Origin: Lucifuga dentata
Taxonomy: Eukaryota > Chordata > Actinopteri > Ophidiiformes > Bythitidae
Direction: 5' to 3'
Length of the DNA: 64,000 nucleotides
Assembly (NCBI GenBank): GCA_014773175.1
Contig: VXCM01001273.1
Span: 1-64,000 of the forward strand
Positions 1 through 12,100 of this stretch are shown piece after piece; the first letter of the stretch is position 1; each line of letters starts with the position of its first letter. The notes under the pieces were generated by a model. That model was not told the origin of the DNA and did not search any database. It saw nothing but the letters and a program-made list of their open reading frames with translations. A program made the position numbers and the translations under genes.

Positions 1-178
1 AAGATGTTTTAACTTCCTGTTTGATCTCTACTAATAATGTTGGTGTTCTTCTTCAAATCTTAACAATATGTCAAAAGTGTCTTTCTGCTTAACACTGTTA
101 ACAACTATTGGCTTTTTTTCAGTTGTACTCACTCTAACACACTAAAAAAAAATACATTTTGTTGTGTTTAGAGTGGAG

Positions 179-214
179 TTGAATTCCAGAGAATCTGAAT
201 TCTCTGGAATTCAA
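179..214. repeat. Perfect 16-bp inverted repeat, 4-nt spacer
   Basis: Arms 179-194 and 199-214 are exact reverse complements around the spacer ctga. The core half (attctctggaa) recurs once more directly downstream. The next bases (about 224-241) form a second small palindrome, gaacatgt-ca-acatgttc. Confidence 0.85.
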
Positions 215-299
215 ATTCTCTGGAACATGTCAACATGTTCAGACATTGAACATGATTCAACAACACTGAAACGGACAATTATGCGCCAAGTATAAATGT

Positions 300-440
300 C
301 TCGGTGTTCTGTGAAAGCGCATGCGCGGCAGGTGACAGCTGCTCGCGCGAGTATAACCGAGTATGCGAGTATATAGTAGTGCTGCTGTGTCTCAGGCTGG
401 TCGGCAGGACGCCTCTTCTCAGGACAACATGAGCTCCAGA
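300..440. promoter_or_regulatory. Possible CpG promoter patch with NRF1-like site
   Basis: GCGCATGCGC at 317-326 is the palindromic NRF1 consensus. It sits in a short CpG-bearing stretch (gctcgcgcgag at about 341-351) within AT-rich surroundings. No associated exon is recognised on either strand, so a promoter role is inference only. Confidence 0.2.
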
Positions 441-572
441 CTGTGTCAGCTGTGTGTGTGTGTGTGTTGTAGCACTGACTTACAGCATTAGTGAAATTAA
501 TAAATATCACTTTTACCAGCGGACCAAGTGTAGGTGGCAGAAGTATAAAATAAATTAANACCCCCCCACCTG

Positions 573-625
573 TGGGTGCCCTAGGCAACTGCCTGGGTTG
601 CCTATGCCAAAAAACGGCCCTGGAT
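573..625. repeat. Fragment of a dispersed vertebrate repeat
   Basis: The string ccctaggcaactgcctgg followed by ttgcctatgcc and cggccctgg resembles a short repeat core that recurs across fish genomes. It directly follows a poly-C/N contig join at 559. The family is not assigned. Confidence 0.35.
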
Positions 626-3330
626 GGAAGAACCAATAGGCTGTCCAGTGCAAAATACACTAGTGTAACTGTTCTGTGGTTTAAGATTACCTGGTCAGTG
701 CCTCATAATTGTAATACACGTCACACGTGTCTGTGCAGGCAAGTACAGAGCAAAGAGGTACTTAGTAACATCCATAGAGTAACATCAGTCACCCACTAGC
801 TGACAGATGCAATAATGTAGTTAACATTTTCTCGTTAAGTTTTACAGCAGTGTGTTCCTGTACATGCCAGGCACAATCCATAAGGAGTTAACACAGCAAC
901 AGTAAAGACCTGCTGTATGTAACAATTGAGCTTGTCAGCTATAGCATAGATTGTTAGCCTTGACAAACAGATATATTTTTGTCAGAGGATTGCACAGGAC
1001 ATGGAATGTAACGTTTCTCTTCCATTCCCATGAAGATGCAAAGGCTATAAAAAGAATATCCACAGCCTGTAGAAGTGAATTGAAGTGATGTGGGAACCTC
1101 TGAGACTTAAAACTCAAATGCAGAACATGGAAGCTATTAAACTCATACTCCTCTTTACAAAGTCTATATTTGCTCATGGTTTTTATTCCATTTTGATTTT
1201 CCTGCAAAATAATTCCAGGGTTTTTCAGGAGACAATTCTCAATCAGCAAACTATGTACTACAACATACAGTAGATCATAATCTGTTAAACGAGGGACTCT
1301 TCAGGTTAATGGTGATTGTGAAACTGTGAAATGTGTTTTTGTTTGCGTTTGTAGTACTATTACTTCTGGACAGCCTGTACTCTGTGTCAATATCATATCA
1401 TGAGGTTTAGATAAGCTTGGATTCACTAGACTGTTACATAACCCTGAAGTAGGCCCTATATTTTCTCTGCTGTCCTGCTCACTTACACACACACACACCC
1501 CTACACCCAGGCTACATATACGCATGCGCGTACACACATTCTCTCACAGATATGTGAGGGAACTCCAAGAGCCCTTCCAGCTGCAGCTGAAAACCAAAAC
1601 ATGCCCACTTCTTTCCACACAAGTGGGGAGGAGCCTTGGTTCTGGCTTGCAACAGATGATGTTGACTTCATTTTTCCAGGAAAGACAAAAGAAAACTCGA
1701 ACATGATACAATGGCACGTGGCAGTCAGACAATCATTTCATGACCTTTGTACTTGAAGAGGATTTTAGTTGCAGTTTTTTCTAGTCACAAGGAGATTCAA
1801 TGTCAGAGCAAAAAAAAAAAAAACAAAGCATGCATTTTATGTCATATTCATTCATCCGAACTGTGGGGACAAGCAGGTGTTTGTTTTGTCCCAGGTAAAA
1901 GACTAAAATTCCTTAGTCAACATCATCCTGCTTGCCCATTTAAGCATGTGCCTTCTTATTAGGTTTGCAAAAAAATGAAAATGAAAAGCATATTAATCAA
2001 ATCAGAGATAAATACTGTTTAAAGAGCATTAATTTGAGCATATGAGCTTGAGTTTCATAGAAGTCCTCAAATGGTAAATCGAGAGACAATTACCATTCTC
2101 TCGAGAATGTCTTGTGCATGTGTGTCTGTGTGCGTGAAAATCAAAATATTTTGGTTTCGAGTCTTTGGCAGTATCAGGGTCCACGTGACATCCTGTGTAG
2201 CACGTGGAGTACAGAAGGAGTGGTTTTGTTTTTATAAATGTAACTCCACCTGTCATATGGAACTCATTAGTATACAGTGAGCTGCAGGGAGAAGTTGCAA
2301 GACTTGCCACAGCTCTCTACTCCACTAGATAACAACTCTAAAGATCTTGTCATTCTACTAAGTTATTACACAGGAAGACCCCACTCAATTTCAGAAACCT
2401 TGCAGATATAATTTGTGATGCTACAGTGTTCAACTACAGTTAATATTTATGCTTCTTCATTGCTTTCTGTTATCTCCAGGTTTTGAGAAAGCCTCAGGGA
2501 ACGTACCAGACATAAAGCGTGTCATGTTTCTCCTAGAAAAAATGATGTAGGGCACGAAGTTAGAAAGTTGTTTTCTTTTTCTTTATAGTCTCCACCCACC
2601 TAGCTATCCAGGCATGTAAGACTGTACTACACACTGTAGGTTGCATTAAAAAGTTGCATGTTATGAGAAAAGATAAATACTCTATTTACAAGATGAATGG
2701 TCACAAATGTTACCAACCAAAATAACCAGAACCAAAATAAAAACCAAAAAACTCATTTTGTGTTTTGTACTGTGTTCATTGGGTTCTGTTGTGTTGTTGC
2801 TACACCCTGTTTATTTTTGTAGTATTGAGTTGGATAGCAGAAGTATGAGAGTGTTTGTCTTTGAAGTGGTGACCACAGCACTGGTACTGAATGTCCACTG
2901 ACATGCAGTTCAGTGTTGGAGTTGCATATCGACAAGGAGGAAATGGGTTGATTTAGCCCCCCCCACCCCCACCNTTTTTTTTTTTTTTTTTTTTTAGAAT
3001 GAAATGCCCTTCTTTTATGCCTTTAGAAAAGAAGTACATTCTTCTAAAAAAGGTATTAGTGGCATAGTGGTATTCATGTGTATATACATCATAGGAAATT
3101 TGAGTTTGCACCTTGTTTTGATTTATTGGTGTCTGTGTGGGTTTGCGTGTGTGTGTGTGTGTGTGTGCATGCATGTGTGCGTGTGTGTGTGCGTGCGTGC
3201 ATGCTATGTGTGTTGCTCTCAAGAAACCATATAAACACTGCAGCCTGCTCCTAAATATTGGAGGTGTTGACAGATAGTTGGACTGTTGGTACAGTGAAAA
3301 GTCAGCGTTTGAGCTAGAAGGATTGCTGTG

Positions 3331-3364
<34 letters not shown>

Positions 3365-6300
3365 GATAAACTGAAGAAATGCCTCTGATCTTATATCTCT
3401 GTAAACACTGACACAGACAGACTTTCCATCTCCAACAAAGAAGAAATTTATTACTGGGTGTTTGAAGCTTCCTTTTATTTTCATGTAAAAGAACCTTCCT
3501 TTTCGACAAGAAAATGCAAGTTTCCAGTTCCTGAAACAAATTGAAGTATTTAGAAAACAAGAGTTTTTCATTTGCTTAAAAAAAATATTTTTAGAAAGGT
3601 TTTCAGGCAAAATAACCTATCAAAATGTACATTTCTAATCTTTTTTTTTTTTTTTTTTTTTTGCATTGAGCTGGTGAGCAGACTTACAAGAACTATATGT
3701 TCAAATACCACCTATTCAATTCCATTTGTCTGAACCTGGCCATCCACATCCTGAGCTAGTGGCACAAAATTTGACTCAATTTTGCCTCCAAGTCTCATAC
3801 TTGGGGAAGTGTTTGGCATTACTGCAGAGTATCCCACTTTTCATTAACTACTGGAGATAGGGGGTGATAATTTGACATGGTCTAGGTGTGGAGATGTGTC
3901 ATCAGAGTTCTAACAGGTCATTGAACAGGAGTCAAGTGGGATATTTATAACCTGAACTGGATATGTGAAATGTGTTGTGCAGATTCATAAGTGAAGGATG
4001 ATGTAAGGACAGAAAATCAAAGGCTTGGATTTTGGTTTATTAGTTGGTGGAACACCTATACCCAACATGCACAGTATTTGTTGGATCTGACTTCTTGCTT
4101 GAACCTTTAATTCAAATTAATATGGCCACATGTGTTTTCAATCCAATAAGTCCTTGATTCTCTCTTTCCACACTGCTCACATGCATGCTGTCCTGTCAAC
4201 ACTGTTCCCATGGTGATGCACTGGTGCAGAACTGCGGCATTGATCCATTCAGTGTAGAAACTGGGCCATAACAGTGAGGCAACCAGCACAGCTCGTATTT
4301 ATTTTCAATGCAAGCATGTGAGTGATGGCTCCACACAATGGACAGAAACATAAACCATGTGGGATTTGGTTGCTCACACACTCACTAAATAATGATACGA
4401 TGTCCTCTTAGAAATTCCGCATGCCTCACGTTACAGTGGGACTTGTGCTATATGTTTATCCAGTGGGCCCCTACTTTAACCAGGCTCACCCCCCTGCACT
4501 GAGATGTTTTTTTAAGTGGGTCAGGGCTGAGCTAGTTGTTTACTGATGGACTGGTGCAAGGTCGTGCTGATAGCATGGTATTATCTTCAACAACTTAAGG
4601 AAGATGGATTGTTTTTAAAAGCCACAATCAGCTAGTTCTAGGGCATCTTGTGACTACATGCACTTGTATCCAACACTTGTTAAGGGGCTCTTCTGCCACT
4701 TGGCAATATTTCAAGTGTAGCCTATGTGGGGCTAGTGCCATAAAGGTATGCATGTTCTCACCTCTCACTCATATGCACGCGACAGATTCCGTAGCCTGTT
4801 TATGCATTATTAATCCTTGGAAATGAGTGTAACTACGGAATATTGAGCTACATGCAGTGTTTTAAGAGTGGAGGAATGTTGGATTTTTAGCCAGCATTAC
4901 TCAAAAGCATTTCCAATTCTCTCGCTGCCTGTAGCTTAGAGGAAGTTCTTAGTTTATTGGGATCAGCCAGGCCAATAGTTTTTCCCCTACTGGCATAGAC
5001 CAGGGTCTGTGCACAGGCATGTGTTACAATTTAATAGACTGTTTTCAGCTTCAAGAATGCACTTGAGGGATGTGTCAATGGACTTGAGGAATCTAACCTA
5101 AACTTGTGACGTGTCTCAGATGTTCCTGTACTCATGGTTTGAGAAACTAGAGATGCTCTACCATTAAGTGGATGTAATGTCAACAAACTTTAAATGCCAG
5201 TTAAGATGTTCAAGACACTAAATTTAAATTGTTGGGCAGGTGTATGACAAATGCTGTTTTGATTCAGTGCATACTCCAATCTTTTAACTTTTGGTGTACT
5301 TGTGTCCAGGTTCTGCCAAGTTTACCCTAACTGCAGTGGAATCAAAAAAGTTGCTGTTTATATAAACCAGTATGTGAAGTCATCCCCCCCCCCTTCCCTG
5401 CCTTTCATAACCATTCCCAAGGTAAACACTACTGAAGAAGCAACTCACCAATAGTTTTAGATGCCAGTTGCCAAGCAGCATGTGGGAGTAACTGACGTAC
5501 CCACCTTGTTGGCTGCGAGACAGTTTATTGCCAAGCATCAAGTTCCGATACTCATAAGTAAATTCCAGCCAGTGTCAGAGGAAGATCAATGTCTCACCCC
5601 TGCAATGGGTTCCTGCTATTGCTCTTACTCACCAACTTTATATGGTTTTATTTACTGCTCAACCAAACATCCTCATTGCTGTACATGAATTCATAATCAT
5701 TTGTCTTAGTCTATACAAATTCAGAATATTGTGTTAGTAGCAGTTGTTATATCATTAATACATGATTTTCTTAATGCTGACAGATGAACAAATGACAAAC
5801 AGGTGCTTTGTTATTGTGTTTTTTGTCATCACCCAGTTGGAGTCTCGTGATCAGATGACACTGTTTTTCCATTGTAGAGAAGGGAAAGATAAGGTATATG
5901 GGTGTGTGGAGAATACAGGAGTGAACAAGGCTGTCCTTGACTTGGCATTAGGTGTTAGAGAGGCAGTAGCACTCATCACTATCAGCACACTTATATTTAC
6001 TACAGCAGCCTATAAGTGAAGGCACACATGGATCCATCGTCTCTCTGTAGCCAGCTCTAACTCCCTCATGCTCTACTTCCTCACGTGTCTGGAAATTAGG
6101 GGGAGGGCTTATGGATCCACTGGAAAAAAATCAGATGTCTGTTTGGTAGAGTAATAGTGTGATGATTTTCCCTCTCATCTAAGGCACTACTTGCCTCACA
6201 GTTGCACAGTATGGGAATCGAACCACAACAAAGAATAATATAGTAATAATACCTTCATTGTATATTGTTCAACTGTGAGGTTAAACTTGAACAGCACATC

Positions 6301-7887
6301 ACTTTTTATGATCTCATTCTATGCAGTGCACACAAAACCTTATGTTGTAAACAAATTACAGATGACTGCTAAATGTAGTAGAGTAAAAATCACAGTATTT
6401 CCCTCTGAAATACAGTGGCGCAAAAGTACTAGTACTTACAGTTGTACATAAGCACTCTACATAATTACTTTATAACTCTGGTGTTGTTTACTTCTCCTTC
6501 TCAAAAGTCATGCACTGTGACCTTCCTTATTCTTTCCTCATAATCCACTATTACTCCTTAGACCAACAAAAAAACAACAGAGGTTGGGTGTGCTCACACT
6601 TAATAAAGTACACCCTCCATTTTTGGGAAAACCATGAATATTCAGAGGAAGGGTTATTGCTGGACAAAGTTGTGTTTACAGTAGATGTATCAGTATATGG
6701 GAAATGACTCTGCCCTTGATTGAAAAGCTTGTTTTGACTACACAGTTATGGATTTGTCTCTGTAATAGTTAAATTTCTCTTTCAAATGCTGCATGACCCA
6801 AATCTGCCCCACTATCAGTCTGCTTGGCCACAATAAAGGTATTAACCATATGGCAGTCATAGCTGGCTCAGTATGTATTTAAAATAGGTCAGCCAAGGCC
6901 AGATCAGTCCATACAAGCAAAGCTAGGCACAGAAAAGAAGATTTAACATTTAATTTCTGTGATAGGAAATACATTTTGTTTAAAGATGGACTTGTAGTGA
7001 CTGCTGCAGAGTCTCTGGTTGATGGAGCCTTCAATGACTGCTGTGTAGGCACGTTATACAACATGTATGGAAAAGGTTGTTCGAAGTTACATCACAGCCC
7101 TATGGAATGGCCTGGGCCATAGATCACAGACCCATAAGATGTGAAAGGAAGCCCATAGGCTGACAAAACATAGACACATCCATCAGGCCACCCACACACA
7201 TTCGTGCCTGATCATACTTAAGGCCCACTCTACATGTTTATAAACACACATGAATATATCTTTTGCATGATAATGGCATGGTTTTCTTTCCTGAAAATGG
7301 ACTAGTATGATTAAGTAAACCACTGTTCTGATGATCCTGGGATCAGAAGATCTGGGAAGCCTTGCATGTACCCCCTAACATGCACACATTGACACACATT
7401 GTCCTGAATACACTATATCTCCCCTTCTCTTTTGCTTTGATCCACATTTCTCACCAGACCACCATGGAGTCATTCCCCATGGGTCGACGCACAGAAAAGA
7501 GTGGGTGCTCACTTTGATTGCAATAATTTAATCCCCTCCCACCCAGGATGTAGGACCATATGATTCTTCAGAGTATTCTTTTCATTTCTAATCCTGGAGC
7601 AAAAGTGGAATGTTAAAGATTAATGTGTGATTAGCCTGTAGTCGTCCAGTGACCCGAGCTAGCCGACAGTCATTTGCCACCCAATGGCCTAAGAACACTA
7701 GTTGGGTCTGTGTAGCCAAAATAAATCTAATGTAGGCTCTCTGATTTGCTTATTCACTGCTATTAATATTTTTGCAGCAATTATTAAAATTTACATGAGA
7801 GATATGTTTTATCCCATTCCATAGTATGATTCAGAAAAATACAATACAATCTTATCATAACATATTATTTATATTAAAGCTGATAAA

Positions 7888-7917
7888 AGTAGTGTTTCAC
7901 ATTAATGAAACACTACT
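7888..7917. repeat. 12-bp inverted repeat, 6-nt spacer
   Basis: Arms agtagtgtttca (7888-7899) and tgaaacactact (7906-7917) are exact reverse complements around cattaa. There is no neighbouring gene, and the hairpin is one of several short-spacer ones in this window. Confidence 0.85.
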
Positions 7918-8639
7918 ATATTAGTGATATCAGTATCATAAAAAATAATAATAATAATATTACATGCCAAGAAGACTAGACTGGCATGTACATTGTATGC
8001 CAAGAAATCTGCTGAATTCTTTTCTGGTACAAAGGCAGATTAGTGTGCAGCGCAAAACAGGATGTGGTCACTGTTCTTACTCTAAATAGACCTACTTGTA
8101 ATTGACCTACAAGTGTGTTATTTCGCGCAAATATTACAGAAGGCTAAACAACATGAAAAGCGAGAGACACAAAGAAATTGCATCCACTTAATTATGGAAA
8201 TGGTTTATTGGACACTGCCAAAACTGACAACCTTTTTAACCGTAGTCATTTACAAAGGAAATTTAACAGTTTAACAGTTAATTTAACAACATTTATTCAG
8301 GTTTACAGATTCTATGCCATTTGACATCTTCTATAAGACTGAAATACGTCTCTATTTGATCCTCATTTTACTCAGAACTGAAAATGCAAGTCAAAACTGT
8401 AAAAGGAAAAAAGAATGTTTGTACCAGCAATTTCATTTTGCTTCTTGCTTTCAGTTCAAGTACTCTGCTTGTTTTCTATATCATTTAATTTTGCTCGAAC
8501 AAACTTAGTGTCAGATGAAACCTTAGTTGTAAGCTGAGTACTTTAAAAATAAGCCCTAAATGTTGTGTTTTTGTTTCTAGTATTTTTCCTGTCCTCCCCT
8601 CCCCCCGTTTTCTCTCCTTCCTCTTTGTTTGCTTGATCC

Positions 8640-8860
8640 ACTTGATCCTGTCCTAGGTGCCGCGTCTCCCACCCAGCGACAGCTGCGGCCCACTGATTGG
8701 CTGCTTGTTGAGAGGGGCGGGACTTGGCGTCTGGCTCTGCTGTTTTTCTAGCTTGACGATCAGCGCAAACGTCAGTTTCAGTAACAGCACATACCGAGGA
8801 GGACGAACACCAGCGTGGTCGAAAACGATTTCTATAACGTCTACAGCTGTAGAATAAGAT
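8640..8860 (+). promoter_or_regulatory. Candidate ip6k2 promoter (TATA-less, CpG-rich)
   Basis: The patch is richer in CpG than its surroundings. It carries an inverted CCAAT box (gattgg, ending 8700), a GC box (ggggcgggac, 8714-8723) and a CRE-like half site (acgtca, about 8769) in close order. It lies about 300-500 bp upstream of the ip6k2 ATG. This layout is typical of a housekeeping promoter. The exact start site, and whether a 5' UTR intron exists, cannot be read from sequence alone. Confidence 0.45.
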
Positions 8861-9143
8861 TTTCATTACAAATACATACAACAGGGAATAATACACGGCA
8901 AAAGTGGACTGTAATAATCGGTCCTTGGTCGAGGAAAGCAAGGGAATACTAAGATTTGTCACTGTCTTCCTTCATCCTGTTCTGCCCTTTGTGTTTTACT
9001 GCTGCGCTTGAGCAGGCGACAAACTGCGCCCCCTCGCTGACCAAAAAGGAAGAGATAGGATAGGGAGTCAAACGAGTGGCCGAGCCTCTTGCCTCCTGTA
9101 CGACGTGGGTCCTACCAGCTCAGCTGTCCGATGCGGAGTGAGG

Positions 9144-12100
9144 ATGAGTCCCGCTCTGGAAGCCCTCATGCAGGCGGACGGATCCCCATACCCCGGAAAA
9201 GGGGTGATGCTTGAACCCTTCGTGCACCAGGTGGGAGGCCATTCCNGGATCCCCATACCCCGGAAAAGGGGTGATGCTTGAACCCTTCGTGCACCAGGTG
9301 GGAGGCCATTCCTGTGTGCTGCGATTTGGGGAGCAAACCATCTGCAAGCCCCTCATCCCCCGGGAGCATCAGTTCTATAAGAGCCTTCCACCTGAGATGA
9401 GAAAGTTCACCCCTCAGTACAAAGGTAAGAGCTTCATCCAAAATTTGGACCAAGCATCAACCTGATGGTGATCTAATGTGTCCATTGTTTTTGTGCAAAA
9501 CATATATCTTGTCTTTGACCCTGCTTGCTAACTTGAAAGCTATTTTGAATTGTTGCTGCATCACAGATGGCAAACATTGTGGCTGTACATTGTAAGTAGA
9601 TTATTTTATGAAGCAGGGATGGTGAGGATGAATTGTTCAAACAGCTCACAGAGCACGGCGAACTGCTTAATTTCAGTTTGATAGCTGTAGATAGTTATTT
9701 TCCTGTTCATGGTCACATAAAGCAGCTTGTGTTTAGTGTCACTCACACTGGGGCCACTGGCATCACAGACAGTTATCTGGATGTATTTTTTTTTTTGTTT
9801 TTTTTTTTTTGAGGGGGATGTTAAGTGGCCTCCCAGCTGATGGCTTGACTACCTGCCAAAACGAGAAGTTGCCAAAGGCCCAGGTGTCTGGTTTAGCTTT
9901 TAAGATGGCTAGTGTTTCAGGACAGGATAGAGTTCCAATTGGGATCAAAAATAAAATGGGACAGCTCAACAGGGAAAAACTGTGAGCCAGTTGGGGAAAT
10001 TTCCATATCTGGGTTCAGGCCAATCATGGAAACATTGATACAAATGCACATTTTCACCTGTATACATACACACATACACACTTAAGGTAGAATATCGTGT
10101 TCTTGATTGTGTCCAAGTCCACAGTCTCACATCCTCACATACATACAATGACATGTAGTACACACTGGTACAGACATAAGTGTTAAGGCCGCTGTATGAC
10201 GAAGGTAAGACTCATGCTTGGTATTTGACTCCTCAGTAATGCAGCAGCGTAAGGACTATAAAAAGACACGGATAAGGAGGGATATTTGGAGCGCTGATAG
10301 TAGACGATATCTGGTGCCTTAGAGAACGTTCTCACACTCCTACCAAAGAGAGATAATTTCACAGGGTAATTTCTGACATTTATTGACCTCTCTGTGATAA
10401 AAAGAAGTTTGACAGTATAATATTTGGCACCTTGCAATGGTTTGTAATGGGAATAAGGAGGAAACTACACATACACTGAACATACAAAATGTTGTGGATG
10501 TTTACACTTTTCATGATTAAGGTGAATCCATGTAAAAACAGTTTTTGCTCAGTCATTTCTCATGTCTACATGTATACCACCTGCAAGAGTAAAGATCATG
10601 TAGATAAATTGGAAATGATGTTTAAGCTTAAAAACAATTTAGATGTGGATTACAAAATTCTTTATCAGGAAGAATTTGTAAAATTGTCTTTTTTCATGTC
10701 AAAATTATGGTGGTGGGACGGGAGTTTTTTTATTTCAGAGTACAGGCCTTAAAGCCAGATTGAAAGGTCAAAATTTCACAACCTTATGAAATAATTGAGT
10801 GACTGGTAATGATTAACAATTCAATCAAACTCCTGCTAGCATATTGTCGTCATTTTGTTTTATTGTTGGGCTGTAAATAATTCATTGACATAATTTAAAC
10901 AGTGATTTACAAGCACCTGCTGGAAATGAAATCAGTGACTCATAAGTTCTTGGGGTTGGGGGTTGGGGGGGCTTTCTGCAGAATAGTGATGTCACTGCAC
11001 ATGACATAAGTCAAGCCTGGAGACAAGGAACATGATGCTGGGTCTTCAGGCTTTAAACACTTGTTTGACTGTATAACATGAGCATGCATTATGTTTTGAA
11101 AGAGATGCTGGATTCATATTTCTGCCAACACATCTTTTTTTGTTCCGCTTCCTTCACGTAAATCCATCTGCTCTTTTTGCTTTTGTCTGTAGCAGCTCCA
11201 GCAGCTCTGATGTTTATTCTCGGTGTGTCACCACCCCTGCCCCCCNACCACCACACACATGCACACACACATGCACGCACACACGCACACGCACACAAAC
11301 ACACACTGCACAGAGAGTTGCAGTGCATGGGCCCTTCTAGGGACTTTTACTAGGGTTGGGGGGTGGAGTAAATATTTGTATTGATGAAGTAATGCAGTGC
11401 ATTGATTATGCTAGTGTGATTGCAGCNGTGGAGTAAATATTTGTATTGATGAAGTAATGCAGTGCATTGATTATGCTAGTGTGATTGCAGCAGGTTTTTT
11501 TTTTTGTTCTGTGATTTTGGAAAGCTTGAACTGTTCTTTTATTTTTCCATGTAAATTGCTGACAGCATGAAACACTGCATTATGATTTGTCATCTGTTTC
11601 ATAATGGTGCATTTGCTAATTTCTTAATAAATGCCATATTCACTCTAACACATTCCAGTCGTGTGATATTTTGCGCCTCTTGTTTTTCTGGATTATGAGT
11701 TGCTTACACTTCATTTTGTCTGCTGATAAATATGATGCTAAATGTTCTGTCTGTTCTTGTTTTCCTCTTCTTCTCTGTCATGTCTCCTCATCCAATATGT
11801 ATGCATGTATGTATGATGTATGTATGCGTTTGTATTTGTAATGACGGGAGTCGAGATATTTGGTTAGAGCTGTTCGTGTTAGGTTTTTTTGGTGAATTAC
11901 CACCATAATAAAAGATGCAGTTTAGAGTGCAGCACTAAGAATTTCTCTCTCTCTCTCTCTCATTCTCTTAGGTGTCGTCTCAGTCAGTTTTGAAGAGGAT
12001 GAGGAAGGGAACCTGTGCCTCATTGCCTACCCCCTCCACAGCGAAGCAGGGGATCTGGAAAACAAGGACCCCTCCGCAGAATGTGAGCCCAAGAGCAAGA

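Larger units (their letters stand above)
1..8640. other. Gene-poor region upstream of ip6k2
   Basis: I see no coding exon I can support here. Open frames are short, lack family motifs and overlap low-complexity DNA. The stretch holds poly-T and GT/CT microsatellites (about 2974-2996, 3140-3205, 3330-3364), two single-N contig joins (559, 2974), a dispersed-repeat fragment at 573-625 and small hairpins at 179-214 and 7888-7917. A CpG-containing patch at 300-440 has an NRF1-type palindrome. It could be intergenic DNA or the intron of a gene lying further left. Confidence 0.6.

Noticed and set aside
211..660. 149-residue minus-strand open frame
   Set aside because: It crosses a single-N contig join and a GT run and resembles no family.
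5461..5688. 75-residue open frame near 5.5 kb
   Set aside because: No recognisable family, no splice context and no composition shift from the surrounding DNA.
6170..6235. Possible tRNA or tRNA-derived SINE on the minus strand
   Set aside because: ggttcgattccc (the B-box/T-loop motif) is present, but no cloverleaf, A-box or poly-T terminator at the right distance is seen. It is at most a decayed SINE fragment.
9180..9312. Genuine tandem exon duplication in ip6k2
   Set aside because: The copies are 100% identical, separated by an N and out of frame. The same pattern recurs in intron 1, so an assembly cause fits better.
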